NCBI RefSeq assembly: GCF_009494395.1
Contig: NZ_VZCB01000045.1
Span: forward strand, 1-64,000
Reading direction: 5' to 3'
Length of the DNA stretch: 64,000 nt
From: Segatella copri
GTDB taxonomy: Bacteria; Bacteroidota; Bacteroidia; Bacteroidales; Bacteroidaceae
The translations under genes and the position numbers were made by a program. Below are positions 1 through 8,738 of the stretch, one piece after another; the stretch's first letter is position 1; each line of letters starts with the position of its first letter. Below the pieces are notes generated by a model. That model did no database searches. It was not told the origin of the DNA and worked only from the letters and a program-made list of their open reading frames with translations.

Positions 1-691
1 TGGCGGTAAGCTCGTCCAAGGTCAAGAACTCACGTTCCTTGTGGTCTGGGTCAACATGGTACATGGCAAAAGGGTTTCTCGGTATCTTGCCATTGTAGTG
101 TGCTGCTGTGACAATATGTTTCAGAGGTATGGAGTAAATCCAGATGGAGGACTGCGCAAGTCCGACAATATTCTTTAAGTACAAGCAATAGTCACGGATG
201 AACTCCTCGGTAAGCTCATTCATGGACATATCGCTGCGCTTGTACTGATACTTGATGAACTCGGCAACGTACTTTCTCACCACAAGATACTTGTTGTACG
301 TGTTCTTGGCTCTGTCCTTGCCTACACGCTTGGCAAACGCAGCGTTCTCCTTGTCAAAAGCTCTAAGCAAAGTCTCGTACTCCGTACCTATGCCTTGGTA
401 TGCGTTTCTCACCATTTCTGCGGTAACGAACGCCTCACGGTCGGAAAGTCGTTGGTAATGCTTGGCGATTTGAGCTTTGATGTTGTCAAGCGCAAAATTC
501 ACTTCCTTGGCTTCCTTGCTTTTGCCGATGGCTCTGTTGCCCTTGGCATCCCAGATAGCCTTGGTCACGCTCTGCTTGCAACTGAACTGTGCGATAGTTC
601 CGTTGATTGTCACTCGTCCCATAATAGGGACAATTCCGTTTCTCTCCTTGCTTCCATTTACATAGAAGACTGTCTTGAAAGTGCATCTCAT
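1..691 (-). CDS. Tyrosine recombinase (integrase), N-terminal part, cut by window edge
   Basis: This is the first 230 residues of a Bacteroidota-type tyrosine recombinase; the frame is still open at base 1, so the catalytic domain lies outside the window. Residues 1-75 read as the arm-DNA-binding domain (MRCTFKTVFYVNGSKERNG start) and about 100-200 as the SAM-like core-binding domain (KYVAEFIKYQYK, then EEFIRDYCLYLKN). Enzymes of this family integrate conjugative transposons and genomic islands. The ATG at 689-691 is preceded by a good promoter at 715-745. Since the gene points left, the element it serves probably lies mainly to the left of the window. The R-H-R-Y catalytic residues cannot be checked here. 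Confidence 0.85.
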   Translation of the reverse strand, partial: MRCTFKTVFYVNGSKERNGIVPIMGRVTINGTIAQFSCKQSVTKAIWDAKGNRAIGKSKEAKEVNFALDNIKAQIAKHYQRLSDREAFVTAEMVRNAYQGIGTEYETLLRAFDKENAAFAKRVGKDRAKNTYNKYLVVRKYVAEFIKYQYKRSDMSMNELTEEFIRDYCLYLKNIVGLAQSSIWIYSIPLKHIVTAAHYNGKIPRNPFAMYHVDPDHKEREFLTLDELTA

Positions 692-714
692 AATTCTTAC
701 TTTTTTGTTCGGTG

Positions 715-745
715 CAAAATTAAACTATGAGAGTTGCATGGCAAA
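715..745 (-). promoter_or_regulatory. Promoter of the integrase gene
   Basis: On the minus strand the -7 box TAATTTTG (715-722) is preceded 19 bases upstream by TTTG (742-745), the standard Bacteroidota promoter layout. It would start a transcript about 17 bases upstream of the integrase ATG. Confidence 0.6.
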
Positions 746-989
746 ACCAAAACTTACGCAGAATGGGGAAATATGAACCACCACCGTTAAAAAATGCTTA
801 TTAGGGCGTTTCTGCGAGGTAATGATTTGAAAGCGTTTCTATTTCATCAATCTGCGTTTTTTGCATTTCCTCGTCTATGCCACTAAAAGCAAACGGCTGC
901 CACAACCACTTGAAACTCAAAACAAAAGCATCATTCTGCTATTTTTTGCTTTTTTAGGCGTTATTTTTTTCTAAAAATGCACTAAAAAC
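746..989. other. AT-rich intergenic region between integrase and acyltransferase genes
   Basis: No gene is visible here. The stretch is AT-rich with several short poly-T runs. If the integrase belongs to an integrated element, the element end and attachment site could lie here, but no repeat that would mark the site is visible with only one end in the window. Confidence 0.3.
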
Positions 990-1020
990 TTGCCTCTGTC
1001 AAAAATATGTAGTACTTTTG
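990..1020 (+). promoter_or_regulatory. Promoter of the GNAT-like gene
   Basis: The -7 box TACTTTTG lies at 1013-1020 with TTG about 20 bases upstream (990-992). The predicted leader before the ATG at 1136 is about 110 bases. Confidence 0.5.
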
Positions 1021-1135
1021 CAGACGTTTTGTAGTTCTCTATCTTCTTGTAATACAAGATGTACGGACTGAATAGCTATATAAAACGGACTAATTATACT
1101 GATCAGAATTTGATTATAATCGAGTAAAAACTGTA

Positions 1136-2290
1136 ATGAGCAATATAAGAATAATACCAGTAACAACCCGAAAGGGATTGCGTGCCTTCGTAAACTTCTA
1201 TTATGAACTGTATAAGGGCAATAAATTTGCTGTTCCCTTCTTGCGCTTTGATGAAATGAATACGTTGAGTAAGCGCAAGAATCCTGCCTTCGAATTCTGC
1301 GAGGCGCAGTATTTTCTGGCTGTAGATGGTGAGGCGCGTATCGTGGGTCGTGTTGCTGCCATCATCAATCGCCGTGCCAATGAACAATGGAATAAGAAGC
1401 AGGTGAGATTCGGATGGTTTGATTTTGTGGATGATTTAGAAGTATCGCAGGCTTTATTAAATGCTGTTGAGGCTTGGGGACGCACAAAGGGAATGACTGA
1501 GTGCGTAGGACCGCTTGGCTTTACGGATATGGACCGTGAAGGATTGCTCATCGAGGGATTCCATCATAAATCTACCATGTATATCAATTATAATTATCCT
1601 TATTATAAGAACCACATGGAAGCCATGTCGTTCTATGAGAAGGATAATGACTGGCTGGAATATCGCATCAAGGTGCCTGAGGAAACCCCGGCCAAGTTTG
1701 TCAGAACTGCAGAGATGATAGAGAAAAGATACAATCTGCATGTGCATAAGTTTACTTTCCGAGAGTTGGTTAAGAGTGGTATGGGACGAGAGGTGTTTCA
1801 TATTGTAAACGAAACTTATAAAGACCTTTATGATTTTCAGCAACTCACGGACAGTCAGATAGATAAGTATGTAAATGATTATATCAAGAAGGCAGATCTG
1901 AATCTGGTTACGGGTGTCGTAGATGGTAATGATGGCAACAGATTGATAGGTTTTGGCGTATCTTTCCCTTCCTTTACCGATGCTTTGCAGAAGATAGGGA
2001 ATGGTAAACTGTTGCCTTGGGGATGGTTGAAAATTCTGAAAGTACTGAAGTTTCATGCCACAGATACGGTAGATTTACTCCTGATAGGTGTATTGCCTGA
2101 GTATCGTGCCAAGGGAGCCAATGCCTTGATCTTTGCCGATCTTATCGAGCAATATCACCGTTATGGATTTAAATGGGCTGAGGCTATGCCACAGATGGAA
2201 AGCAACAAAGGTGTACAGAGCCAATGGCAATATCTGGAAAGCGAACAGCATCGTCGTCGCAGATGTTACCGTAAGGTGATGGTTAGATAA
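1136..2290 (+). CDS. GNAT-fold acyltransferase-like protein
   Basis: A 384-residue cytoplasmic protein without signal peptide or membrane segments. It resembles the large YghO-like group of Bacteroidota proteins with an acyl-CoA N-acyltransferase fold: the C-terminal half has a GNAT-like strand and acetyl-CoA loop pattern (LLLIGVLPEYRAKGANALIF, about residues 315-334, in place of the usual V-x-P-x-x-R-x-x-G-x-A). An N-terminal segment with FVNFYYELYKGN is typical of the group. The substrate is unknown. It is a single-gene unit with its own promoter and a shared terminator with the convergent lipid operon. The acyltransferase fold call is from motif pattern only. Confidence 0.65.
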   Translation: MSNIRIIPVTTRKGLRAFVNFYYELYKGNKFAVPFLRFDEMNTLSKRKNPAFEFCEAQYFLAVDGEARIVGRVAAIINRRANEQWNKKQVRFGWFDFVDDLEVSQALLNAVEAWGRTKGMTECVGPLGFTDMDREGLLIEGFHHKSTMYINYNYPYYKNHMEAMSFYEKDNDWLEYRIKVPEETPAKFVRTAEMIEKRYNLHVHKFTFRELVKSGMGREVFHIVNETYKDLYDFQQLTDSQIDKYVNDYIKKADLNLVTGVVDGNDGNRLIGFGVSFPSFTDALQKIGNGKLLPWGWLKILKVLKFHATDTVDLLLIGVLPEYRAKGANALIFADLIEQYHRYGFKWAEAMPQMESNKGVQSQWQYLESEQHRRRRCYRKVMVR

Positions 2291-2327
2291 GATAAAACTG
2301 TATGGAAAATGCGATTTTAAGATAAAA

Positions 2328-2367
2328 AAGCGCCTGGCTTAGATAATTGATTCTGAGTCAGGCGCTT
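2328..2367. terminator. Bidirectional terminator
   Basis: A 14-base stem with two mismatches (2328-2341 with 2354-2367) is flanked by A-rich and T-rich runs on both sides. It separates the convergent GNAT-like gene and the PAP2-type gene and can serve both strands. Confidence 0.75.
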
Positions 2368-2378
2368 TGTTTTATTTC

Positions 2379-3227
2379 CTAATACCGTATGTTCTTTCTT
2401 TCTCCCAGAAAGCCCTTCAAGCCTCCCAGTTCCATCAGAATTACACCAATAAGGGTGGTGAGGATGCCCAAGATGACATCGATGATGTAATGATGGCCGG
2501 AATAAACGGCTGTCCACCAGATTCCTAAGCAGATGAAAGTGAATAGGACTATCGTGTACCAACGCTTATGGCTCATTACGGCATAGATGGTAGTGAGGAA
2601 CATGTAGGCTGCGTGCAAACTGGGAACGGCAGCAAATACATTGGCATTCTTGCCGTACAGTCCATGAAAGATGGAAAGTCCCGTCATTTCATCAAATCTT
2701 CCTAAACCTGCCACATTACCCGGGGTGTGGAGAACCGGCTCGAAACCGTAGTTCATCGCATACCAAGGTGGAGCTGCCGGATAAATATAATAGCCGATAA
2801 AGCCAATGATGTTGACCAGAAGAAAAGCCCATGAGAATCGTCTGAACCAGGAATACTGCTTCTTGATGTAGAGATAAATGGCGAAGGCGATAGGTACCGG
2901 TACCCAGCACAGGTAGAAGATGCCCGCCATGAAATCGGCTACTCCGCAGTTGTGAACCTTGAAGTATTCACCCGGTATCATGAGGCTAGTATGGTCGGCT
3001 ACAGCCTGCAGTTCGGCAGCTGTAGTGGCTGCTATTCCAAAGAGATATTTCTCTGCTTCATACAGATGAACTACATCGATGGAGTTTACCTTATAGTTCG
3101 GGTAGAGGCGCATCGAATCGTAGATGATTCCGAAGAGGAACCAAGGCAGGAAGTAGATGGCAAAGTTGCGGGTCTTCTTCCAAGCCATCAGCACGACCAA
3201 TAGAATGATTAAATATATGCTAAACAC
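2379..3227 (-). CDS. PAP2/AUR1-like inositol phosphorylceramide synthase candidate
   Basis: A 282-residue polytopic membrane protein with about six hydrophobic segments. The lipid phosphatase/phosphotransferase motifs are visible: PSLHAAYMF (P202, S203, H205) and SGHHYIIDV (H245/H246, D250), the AUR1-like form of the C2 and C3 motifs. Bacteroides thetaiotaomicron carries a similar gene in its inositol-lipid cluster (BT_1522-1526 region), where an AUR1-like enzyme moves phosphoinositol onto ceramide. It is the last gene of a four-gene operon, six bases after the CDP-alcohol transferase, which supports that role. A generic PAP2 phosphatase is the alternative. Confidence 0.8.
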   Translation of the reverse strand: MFSIYLIILLVVLMAWKKTRNFAIYFLPWFLFGIIYDSMRLYPNYKVNSIDVVHLYEAEKYLFGIAATTAAELQAVADHTSLMIPGEYFKVHNCGVADFMAGIFYLCWVPVPIAFAIYLYIKKQYSWFRRFSWAFLLVNIIGFIGYYIYPAAPPWYAMNYGFEPVLHTPGNVAGLGRFDEMTGLSIFHGLYGKNANVFAAVPSLHAAYMFLTTIYAVMSHKRWYTIVLFTFICLGIWWTAVYSGHHYIIDVILGILTTLIGVILMELGGLKGFLGERKNIRY

Positions 3228-3233
3228 TTTCTC

Positions 3234-3938
3234 TTATTTTTTTTTCATTACTCGATAGCAATGTGCGATGCGCCAGAATGCTGTGATGTTGGCAAAAATG
3301 GCGATGAGAATCATGCCGCTCGCCAACCACCATAAATCTCCGGTAATGCCAGTAACGATTGCAGATACGGCAGTAACTACTACTCGCTCCGGGCGTTGCA
3401 TGAATCCTACCTTGCACTCGATGTCTAGACCCTCTGCACGGGCACGAACGTAGCTTACCATCACGGAACCCGTCATGGCAGCAAAGGTCATTACGCCCAT
3501 CCAGAACCATTCGCCCTTGTCGGTAAGGAGGAAGACCAGACAGATGCCGAAGAGACTGACCAGCTCGCTGTAACGGTCGAGCGTAGAATCCCAAAGTGCA
3601 CCAAAGAGGCTGCTCTTGCCGCTCATACGGGCCAGTCTTCCATCCATCATATCGAAGAGACCAGAGGCAAGAATGATAAATCCACCCCATCCGATGAGAG
3701 TCATACAGTCGGCATAAGTATAGTCGCTAGTGCCGGCAGTCATCAGGGTAGGGTCGCTGTTGACTCCGCCCATTCCCAGAATCCACGCTGCGTCAATAAA
3801 GAAGCAGGTAGCAAAAATATTGCCGATAAAACCTACCAGCGTCACGATGTTTGGCGTGATTCCAATCTTTATCATCGCCTTGATGAGCGGATTGATCATC
3901 ACGTAGATTACTTTTTGTAAGAAATCTCTGTAATTCAT
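3234..3938 (-). CDS. CDP-alcohol phosphatidyltransferase, likely phosphatidylinositol-phosphate synthase
   Basis: A 234-residue membrane enzyme with the complete CDP-alcohol transferase signature: D96, D99, G100, A103, R104, G113, D117 and D121 with exact spacing, followed by several hydrophobic helices. The family joins CDP-diacylglycerol to an alcohol. Its neighbours (a PgpA-type phosphatase upstream, an AUR1-like synthase downstream) match the Bacteroides inositol-lipid cluster, so the acceptor is probably inositol-3-phosphate. That substrate would come from the myo-inositol-phosphate synthase encoded at 23.2-24.5 kb. The family is certain, the substrate is inferred. Confidence 0.88.
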   Translation of the reverse strand: MNYRDFLQKVIYVMINPLIKAMIKIGITPNIVTLVGFIGNIFATCFFIDAAWILGMGGVNSDPTLMTAGTSDYTYADCMTLIGWGGFIILASGLFDMMDGRLARMSGKSSLFGALWDSTLDRYSELVSLFGICLVFLLTDKGEWFWMGVMTFAAMTGSVMVSYVRARAEGLDIECKVGFMQRPERVVVTAVSAIVTGITGDLWWLASGMILIAIFANITAFWRIAHCYRVMKKK

Positions 3939-3982
3939 TTGTTTATTGTCATTTGTAATTTCCTAATATTCTTTTTTCCTTC

Positions 3983-4444
3983 TTATTGGAGGTCTTCAGG
4001 ATTCCTTCCTTCAGGAACCTCTTCTTCGTCCTTTTTCTTAAACACGAATTTCCTCTGTCCGGGATAATTCACCAGCACAGCTACAAGAAATGAAACCACA
4101 CATTTTGGAATCATGTAGTGGATATTGACGTGTTCATGCAGGTTGATGGCTTCTGTCAAGGCGATGGTACCGCCCGAATTGAGTGTCCAGCTCAAGGCCC
4201 AGATGATGAAATATCGCCATGCCACGCTCTTCTTCTTGCGCTTGGAGTCGCCGAATACGTAGCGGTAGTTGAGGGTGCAGTTGGTGATTCCGCCACTCAT
4301 GACGCCCAGGGCATTGGCTAGTCCGTAGTATATTCCGATGATGTCGGAGAGGAAGAAAGCCAGTCCGAAGTCTACTATCGAGGCTATTGATGCTGTCAGC
4401 TCAGCCTTTCCGAAGGTTACCAGTTCCTGCTTTATCTTACCCAT
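3983..4444 (-). CDS. GtrA-family membrane protein
   Basis: A 153-residue protein with four hydrophobic helices and a charged C-terminal tail (KKKDEEEVPEGRN), the GtrA/DPMS3 family layout. Such proteins help move polyprenyl-linked or other glycolipids across the membrane. The ATG at 4442-4444 is chosen because it sits inside the end of the upstream gene: the two overlap by 13 bases, which suggests translational coupling. A longer reading of the same frame to 4882 exists only as the shadow of the phosphatase gene. Its place in the inositol-lipid operon suggests a role in lipid flipping or headgroup handling (inference). Confidence 0.85.
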   Translation of the reverse strand: MGKIKQELVTFGKAELTASIASIVDFGLAFFLSDIIGIYYGLANALGVMSGGITNCTLNYRYVFGDSKRKKKSVAWRYFIIWALSWTLNSGGTIALTEAINLHEHVNIHYMIPKCVVSFLVAVLVNYPGQRKFVFKKKDEEEVPEGRNPEDLQ

Positions 4445-4968
4445 AAAAATATGATTTTGGCAATCAGCATGACGACGGCTGCATAGAATCCACCCAGCAG
4501 GTCGTCTGCCATGACATAGAAGGCTCCCTCTTTGCGGTCTAGCCACTTGATGCCAAGCGGCTTCACCATGTCGAAGAAGCGGAAGAGAACCAAGGCAACC
4601 AAAGCCCACCACCAGGCATCCTTGGGTGTTCCTGTGGCAGTAAATGGCGTAATTAGGGACAGCGGAATCCATACGCCAGCCATCTCGTCGATTACTACTC
4701 GGCTTGGGTCTTCTCCCCAGTAAGGCTGTAGTCGGGCTGTAGCCCAGGTTCCTAACAGGGTAGAGAGGATGACCAGGAAAAAGGTGATGCTTTGCAACGT
4801 TTCTCCGTTGAAGCCACCGAGGTAAGCCATCAATGCCCAAATAAGGGTGGCCAAGACTGAGCCTGCCGTACCTGGTCCCCAAGGCCAGAAGCCGCTTCCG
4901 AAGCCCGTTCCGATGATGACGGGCAGCAGAGGAGGGCGCTCATTGGTTAGATTTCCTTTATTGTTCAT
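4432..4968 (-). CDS. PgpA-type phosphatidyl-phosphate phosphatase
   Basis: A 178-residue membrane protein with all PgpA motifs: GFGSGFWPWGPGTAGS (22-37), DPSRVVIDEMAG (87-98), FRFFDMVKP (129-137) and MADDLLGG (153-160). PgpA removes phosphate from phosphatidylglycerophosphate. Here the operon context (CDP-alcohol transferase and AUR1-like enzyme downstream) suggests that the substrate is phosphatidylinositol phosphate, as proposed for the Bacteroides cluster. It is the first gene of the operon and has its own promoter at 5017-5047. Confidence 0.87.
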   Translation of the reverse strand: MNNKGNLTNERPPLLPVIIGTGFGSGFWPWGPGTAGSVLATLIWALMAYLGGFNGETLQSITFFLVILSTLLGTWATARLQPYWGEDPSRVVIDEMAGVWIPLSLITPFTATGTPKDAWWWALVALVLFRFFDMVKPLGIKWLDRKEGAFYVMADDLLGGFYAAVVMLIAKIIFLWVR

Positions 4969-5016
4969 TTTTGCCTAATTTCTATTCGTTTTGCTTGATT
5001 GTTTGTAATTCGGTTG

Positions 5017-5047
5017 CAAAATTACGCTAAAAAACTAAAATATCCAA
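5017..5047 (-). promoter_or_regulatory. Promoter of the inositol-lipid operon
   Basis: Minus-strand TAATTTTG (5017-5024) has TTTG exactly 19 bases upstream (5044-5047). It is back to back with the promoter of the DUF5686 gene. Confidence 0.65.
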
Positions 5048-5079
5048 ATAGTTTTCGATTATTTTCAGAATAATATGTA

Positions 5080-5087
5080 TATCTTTG
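5080..5087 (+). promoter_or_regulatory. -7 box of the DUF5686 gene
   Basis: TATCTTTG fits the TAnnTTTG consensus, about 90 bases before the ATG at 5178. No clear TTTG is present at the -33 position. Confidence 0.45.
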
Positions 5088-5177
5088 CATCCGAATTCGG
5101 AAAAAAGCCACAAATGAAGCCCAAAAGAGCTTAAATATGGCTTATTATATAAATAAGGTATTATTAGAAAGAGGTTA

Positions 5178-7748
5178 ATGAAGGATATGAATTTTAAAAG
5201 ATCATTCTTGTTGTTTTTTACATTGATGGTCTGTGCGCTCGAGATGGCTGCACAGCAGAAAATCAGCGGTCGCGTCATCGACGAGGATGGCTTTGCCGTG
5301 CCTTATGCTAGCGTGCAATATAAGGGACACAAGATTGCCGTTTCAAGTGATGGAGAGGGTAAGTTTACCATCGAGAAGCATCCCGAATGGGTGCTTACCG
5401 TGAGTGCCCTCAGCTATAAGTCACAGACTGTGAAGATTAGCGAAAAGCTCAATTTTCTGGAAGTGAAATTGAAAGATGATAGCCGCCGACTCAACGAGGT
5501 GGTGGTGAAATCGAAGAAAGGTAAGTACAAAAGAAAGGAAAATCCTGCCGTAGAGCTGATGCGACGTGTGATTGCTGCCAAGAAGAAGAGCAATCTGTCC
5601 AATCATGATTATTATCAGTTTGATAAATATCAGAAGTTAACCTTGGCGCTCAACGATTTGACCAAGGAACAGTTGGAGGGCAAGTTCTTCAGCAAGCGTC
5701 AGTATCTGTTGGACCAGGTGGAGAAATCGCCTTATAATGATAAGCTGACCTTGCCTGTGCAGGTCAACGAGACGGTTTCGCAGCATATCTACCGCAAGGA
5801 TCCAAAGAGCGAGAAAGATATTATCAAGGGTCAGCAGAGTAATGGTATCGGTCAGGTGATTCAGACGGGTGAAATCATCAATACTGTTCTCAAGGATGTA
5901 TTTACCGATGTCGATATCTACGATGATTATGTGCGCCTCCTGCAATATCCGTTCCCTTCTCCTATCGGTAGGACAGCCATTTCCTTCTACCATTATTATA
6001 TAGAGGATACGGTTTATGTAGAGCGTGATCTCTGCTATCATCTGCAGTTTATTCCTGCCAACAGTCAGGACTTCGGATTCCGTGGAGAGCTCTATGTGCT
6101 TGCTGACAGCACCCTGCATGTAAAGAAATGTAATCTTTATATGCCTCACAATAGTGATGTAAACTGGGTGAAGGATATGAAGATAGAGCAGGAATTTACG
6201 AAGCTCGATAATGGCGAGTGGGTTTTGACCAAGGACGATATGGTGGCAGAAATGCACATCAATAATCTGTTGCAGGACCTGCTGGTGGTAAGAAATACGC
6301 GACTCTCCGACTATGCCTTTGATGAACTGCCGAAGCAGCTGTTCAAGGGCAAGGCGAAGATAAGGCACGATATGGACGCCATGAACCGTGATGAGGCTTA
6401 CTGGAATAAATACCGACAGGTAGGCCTTACGAAGAGCGAATCGTCGATGGATAGTTTTATTCATCGTATGGAGAATTCCAAGGGCTTCAAATACATTATC
6501 CTGGGTGTGCGAGCCCTGATGGAGAACTATGTTGAGGTGGCTCATGCCAAGAAGACCGAGGAGAATAAGGAAAACAGAAGTTATTTCGACTTGGGACCTA
6601 TCAATACGTTCCTTTCCAACAACTTCGTGGATGGAATCCGATTGCGTCTGGCTGGTCGTACGATGGCTGCGCTCAATCCTCATTTCTTCTGGAATGGTTA
6701 CGGAGCCTATGGTCTGAAGAGTCATGAATGGTATTATGGTCATGTGCTGACCTATTCTTTCAACAAGAAGAAAAACAGTCCGTTCGAGTTCCCTATGCGC
6801 AACCTGACTTTCGAGGTGGGACATGATATTACTTCTCCATCTGATGACAACCTGTTGCACAACAAGGACAATTTCTTCATGACCCTTCGTGCCACGACTC
6901 AGGATCAGATGTATCTCTACCAGCGCCAGAAGCTGGGCTTTGTCTACGAGACCGATTGGGGCTTCCGCTTCGATACGAATATACGTTGGCAGAGCAACCG
7001 TACTGTGGGCAACCTGCATTATTATAAGGTGAACACGGGCGAAGAAGTAAAGAAAATCCGTACCACGGAGGTTTCGGCAGGACTCAATTACAATCCTGGT
7101 GTTACCTATGTGAATACCAAACAGCAGCGCTTGCCTATCAATCTGGATAGTCCTGAACTCAGCTTGCGCCATACGACGGGTCTCGATGGCTTTATGGGTG
7201 GACAGTATAAGAGCAACATCACCAGCCTGGGCATTTACAAGCGCCAATGGTTGGGAAGCTTCGGCTACATCGATTTCAATATCGTGGGTAAGATGCAATG
7301 GAACAAGGTGCCATTCAGCATGCTTATCCAGCCACCGGTCAACCTCTCTATCTTTGAACAGGAGGCCACTATCAGTATGATGAAAGACTGGGAGTTCCTG
7401 AGCGACCGTCAGGTATTCTGGTCTGTAGCCTGGGATATGAACGGCAAGCTGCTCAATCGTATTCCGCTCATCAAGAAGCTCAAGTGGCGTGAATATATTG
7501 CAGCCAAGGGAGTCTGGGGACAACTTACGGATAAGAACAATCCGCTGAAGAATCCGAACGATGATGTTCTCTTCAAGTTCCCAAACAACTCTTACACCTT
7601 TGGTGATACTCCATATTGGGAATTGGTGGCTGGCGTGCACAACATCTTCAAGTTCTTCGGAATTGATTATGTGCGCCGTATCAATTACCTGAATCATCCT
7701 AATGTAGACAAATGGGGCATCCGCATGGGATTCCTCATGACGTTCTAA
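5178..7748 (+). CDS. DUF5686 outer-membrane protein with carboxypeptidase-regulatory-like domain
   Basis: An 856-residue exported protein. A signal peptide (about residues 1-25, ending MAAQ) is followed by a carboxypeptidase-regulatory-like beta-sandwich (about 28-105; KISGRVIDEDGFAVPYASV start and LNEVVVKSKK end), then the long DUF5686 region that is predicted to form an outer-membrane barrel. It ends in an aromatic residue, as outer-membrane barrels do (GIRMGFLMTF). The molecular function of the family is not known; it is conserved in Bacteroidota. It has its own promoter and is read alone. A very long antisense frame across it is only a coding shadow. Confidence 0.85.
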   Translation: MKDMNFKRSFLLFFTLMVCALEMAAQQKISGRVIDEDGFAVPYASVQYKGHKIAVSSDGEGKFTIEKHPEWVLTVSALSYKSQTVKISEKLNFLEVKLKDDSRRLNEVVVKSKKGKYKRKENPAVELMRRVIAAKKKSNLSNHDYYQFDKYQKLTLALNDLTKEQLEGKFFSKRQYLLDQVEKSPYNDKLTLPVQVNETVSQHIYRKDPKSEKDIIKGQQSNGIGQVIQTGEIINTVLKDVFTDVDIYDDYVRLLQYPFPSPIGRTAISFYHYYIEDTVYVERDLCYHLQFIPANSQDFGFRGELYVLADSTLHVKKCNLYMPHNSDVNWVKDMKIEQEFTKLDNGEWVLTKDDMVAEMHINNLLQDLLVVRNTRLSDYAFDELPKQLFKGKAKIRHDMDAMNRDEAYWNKYRQVGLTKSESSMDSFIHRMENSKGFKYIILGVRALMENYVEVAHAKKTEENKENRSYFDLGPINTFLSNNFVDGIRLRLAGRTMAALNPHFFWNGYGAYGLKSHEWYYGHVLTYSFNKKKNSPFEFPMRNLTFEVGHDITSPSDDNLLHNKDNFFMTLRATTQDQMYLYQRQKLGFVYETDWGFRFDTNIRWQSNRTVGNLHYYKVNTGEEVKKIRTTEVSAGLNYNPGVTYVNTKQQRLPINLDSPELSLRHTTGLDGFMGGQYKSNITSLGIYKRQWLGSFGYIDFNIVGKMQWNKVPFSMLIQPPVNLSIFEQEATISMMKDWEFLSDRQVFWSVAWDMNGKLLNRIPLIKKLKWREYIAAKGVWGQLTDKNNPLKNPNDDVLFKFPNNSYTFGDTPYWELVAGVHNIFKFFGIDYVRRINYLNHPNVDKWGIRMGFLMTF

Positions 7749-7829
7749 TCAATTTCTGATGGTCTGGAAGCGGACCATCAGAAATCATATTTGTCATAAA
7801 CAACATAAAATAAGATAGGAGATAGAATC

Positions 7830-8468
7830 ATGAAAATTTTGCTAGCAGACAGACAGGACATCACGCGAGCAGGACTCAGCTACGTGATAGAGAAAATGGA
7901 AGGGCTGGAAAGCAAGTATGTGGAAGACAAGGCTGAGCTGATGCTTGCGCTCAAAGAGAACGAAGATACGGTCGTGATACTCGACTATACGAACTTCGAC
8001 ATCAACGATGCAGCAGAGCTGCTCATCCTGAACCAGCGTTTTCCTTATACCCGATGGCTCTTGTTTAGTGAAGACTTGAGTACCGACTTCGTGAAGGTAC
8101 TCGTGGCTAGCAGTAGTATGTTCAGTATTCTCCTGAAGGAGAGCCCGCTGATGGAAATCAAGGAGGCTATCCGTTTCTGTGCAGCCAGCAACCGTTTCAT
8201 CTGCCAGCGCATGATGGAAGTATTGCTCGCTCCTAAGAAAGAAACAGAAGAAAAGGTAAATCTTACCAAAACTGAGACTGAGATTCTGAAAGATATTGCA
8301 TTAGGAATGACTACGAAGGAAATAGCCGAAAAGCGTTTCTCCAGTTTCCATACCGTGAACACCCATCGTAAGAATATCTTCCGAAAGCTGTGCGTCAATA
8401 ATGTTCATGAGGCTACAAAATATGCTTTAAGAGCGGGCTTGGTAGATTCTGCAGAATATTATATTTAA
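7830..8468 (+). CDS. LuxR/NarL-type response regulator
   Basis: A 212-residue two-domain regulator. The receiver domain (about 1-120) has the acidic D7, the phospho-acceptor D52 in VVILDYT and the conserved K103. The C-terminal HTH (about 148-208) carries LTKTETEILKDIALGMTTKEIA and TVNTHRKNIFRKL, the GerE-type signature. No cognate kinase is adjacent, so it is an orphan here. A hairpin terminator follows the stop. Its targets cannot be told from the sequence. Confidence 0.88.
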   Translation: MKILLADRQDITRAGLSYVIEKMEGLESKYVEDKAELMLALKENEDTVVILDYTNFDINDAAELLILNQRFPYTRWLLFSEDLSTDFVKVLVASSSMFSILLKESPLMEIKEAIRFCAASNRFICQRMMEVLLAPKKETEEKVNLTKTETEILKDIALGMTTKEIAEKRFSSFHTVNTHRKNIFRKLCVNNVHEATKYALRAGLVDSAEYYI

Positions 8469-8519
8469 CTTCTGAACTTGCGAAACTTGAATACGATATT
8501 TGAGGATATGGTAAAAAAT

Positions 8520-8558
8520 AAGGTTTCAGATTGTCTCCCGACAGTCTGAAACCTTTTG
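8520..8558 (+). terminator. Intrinsic terminator after the response regulator
   Basis: An 11-base perfect stem (8520-8530 with 8545-8555) is followed by a T-rich run. Confidence 0.75.
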
Positions 8559-8656
8559 TTTCTAACTAACTTATTATCAACTATTCATTACTTACTGGCT
8601 GCAAAATTACAAGTTTTTATAGAAAAAAAAGTATTTTCTCTAGAAAAAACACACGT

Positions 8657-8664
8657 AAACGTTT
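8657..8664. promoter_or_regulatory. Likely LacI-type operator
   Basis: The palindrome AAACGTTT (extended gtAAACGTTTgc, 8655-8666) overlaps the -33 element of the promoter for the LacI-type gene. LacI-family operators are often A/T-flanked palindromes with a central CG, so autorepression is likely (inference). Confidence 0.45.
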
Positions 8665-8692
8665 GCAAATTCGAATAAAAACTGTATCTTTG
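8662..8692 (+). promoter_or_regulatory. Promoter of the LacI-type regulator
   Basis: TATCTTTG (8685-8692) with TTTG (8662-8665) 19 bases upstream, a textbook Bacteroidota promoter. The -33 element lies inside the palindrome described at 8657. Confidence 0.65.
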
Positions 8693-8738
8693 CACGTAAA
8701 AGTGCAATAATGCATCTTCTAATCTAACTTATTAGTAA

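Noticed and set aside
5637-7697. 686-residue open frame on the minus strand
   Set aside because: It lies entirely antisense to the DUF5686 gene, is rich in His and Ile and has no domain pattern; a codon-bias shadow.
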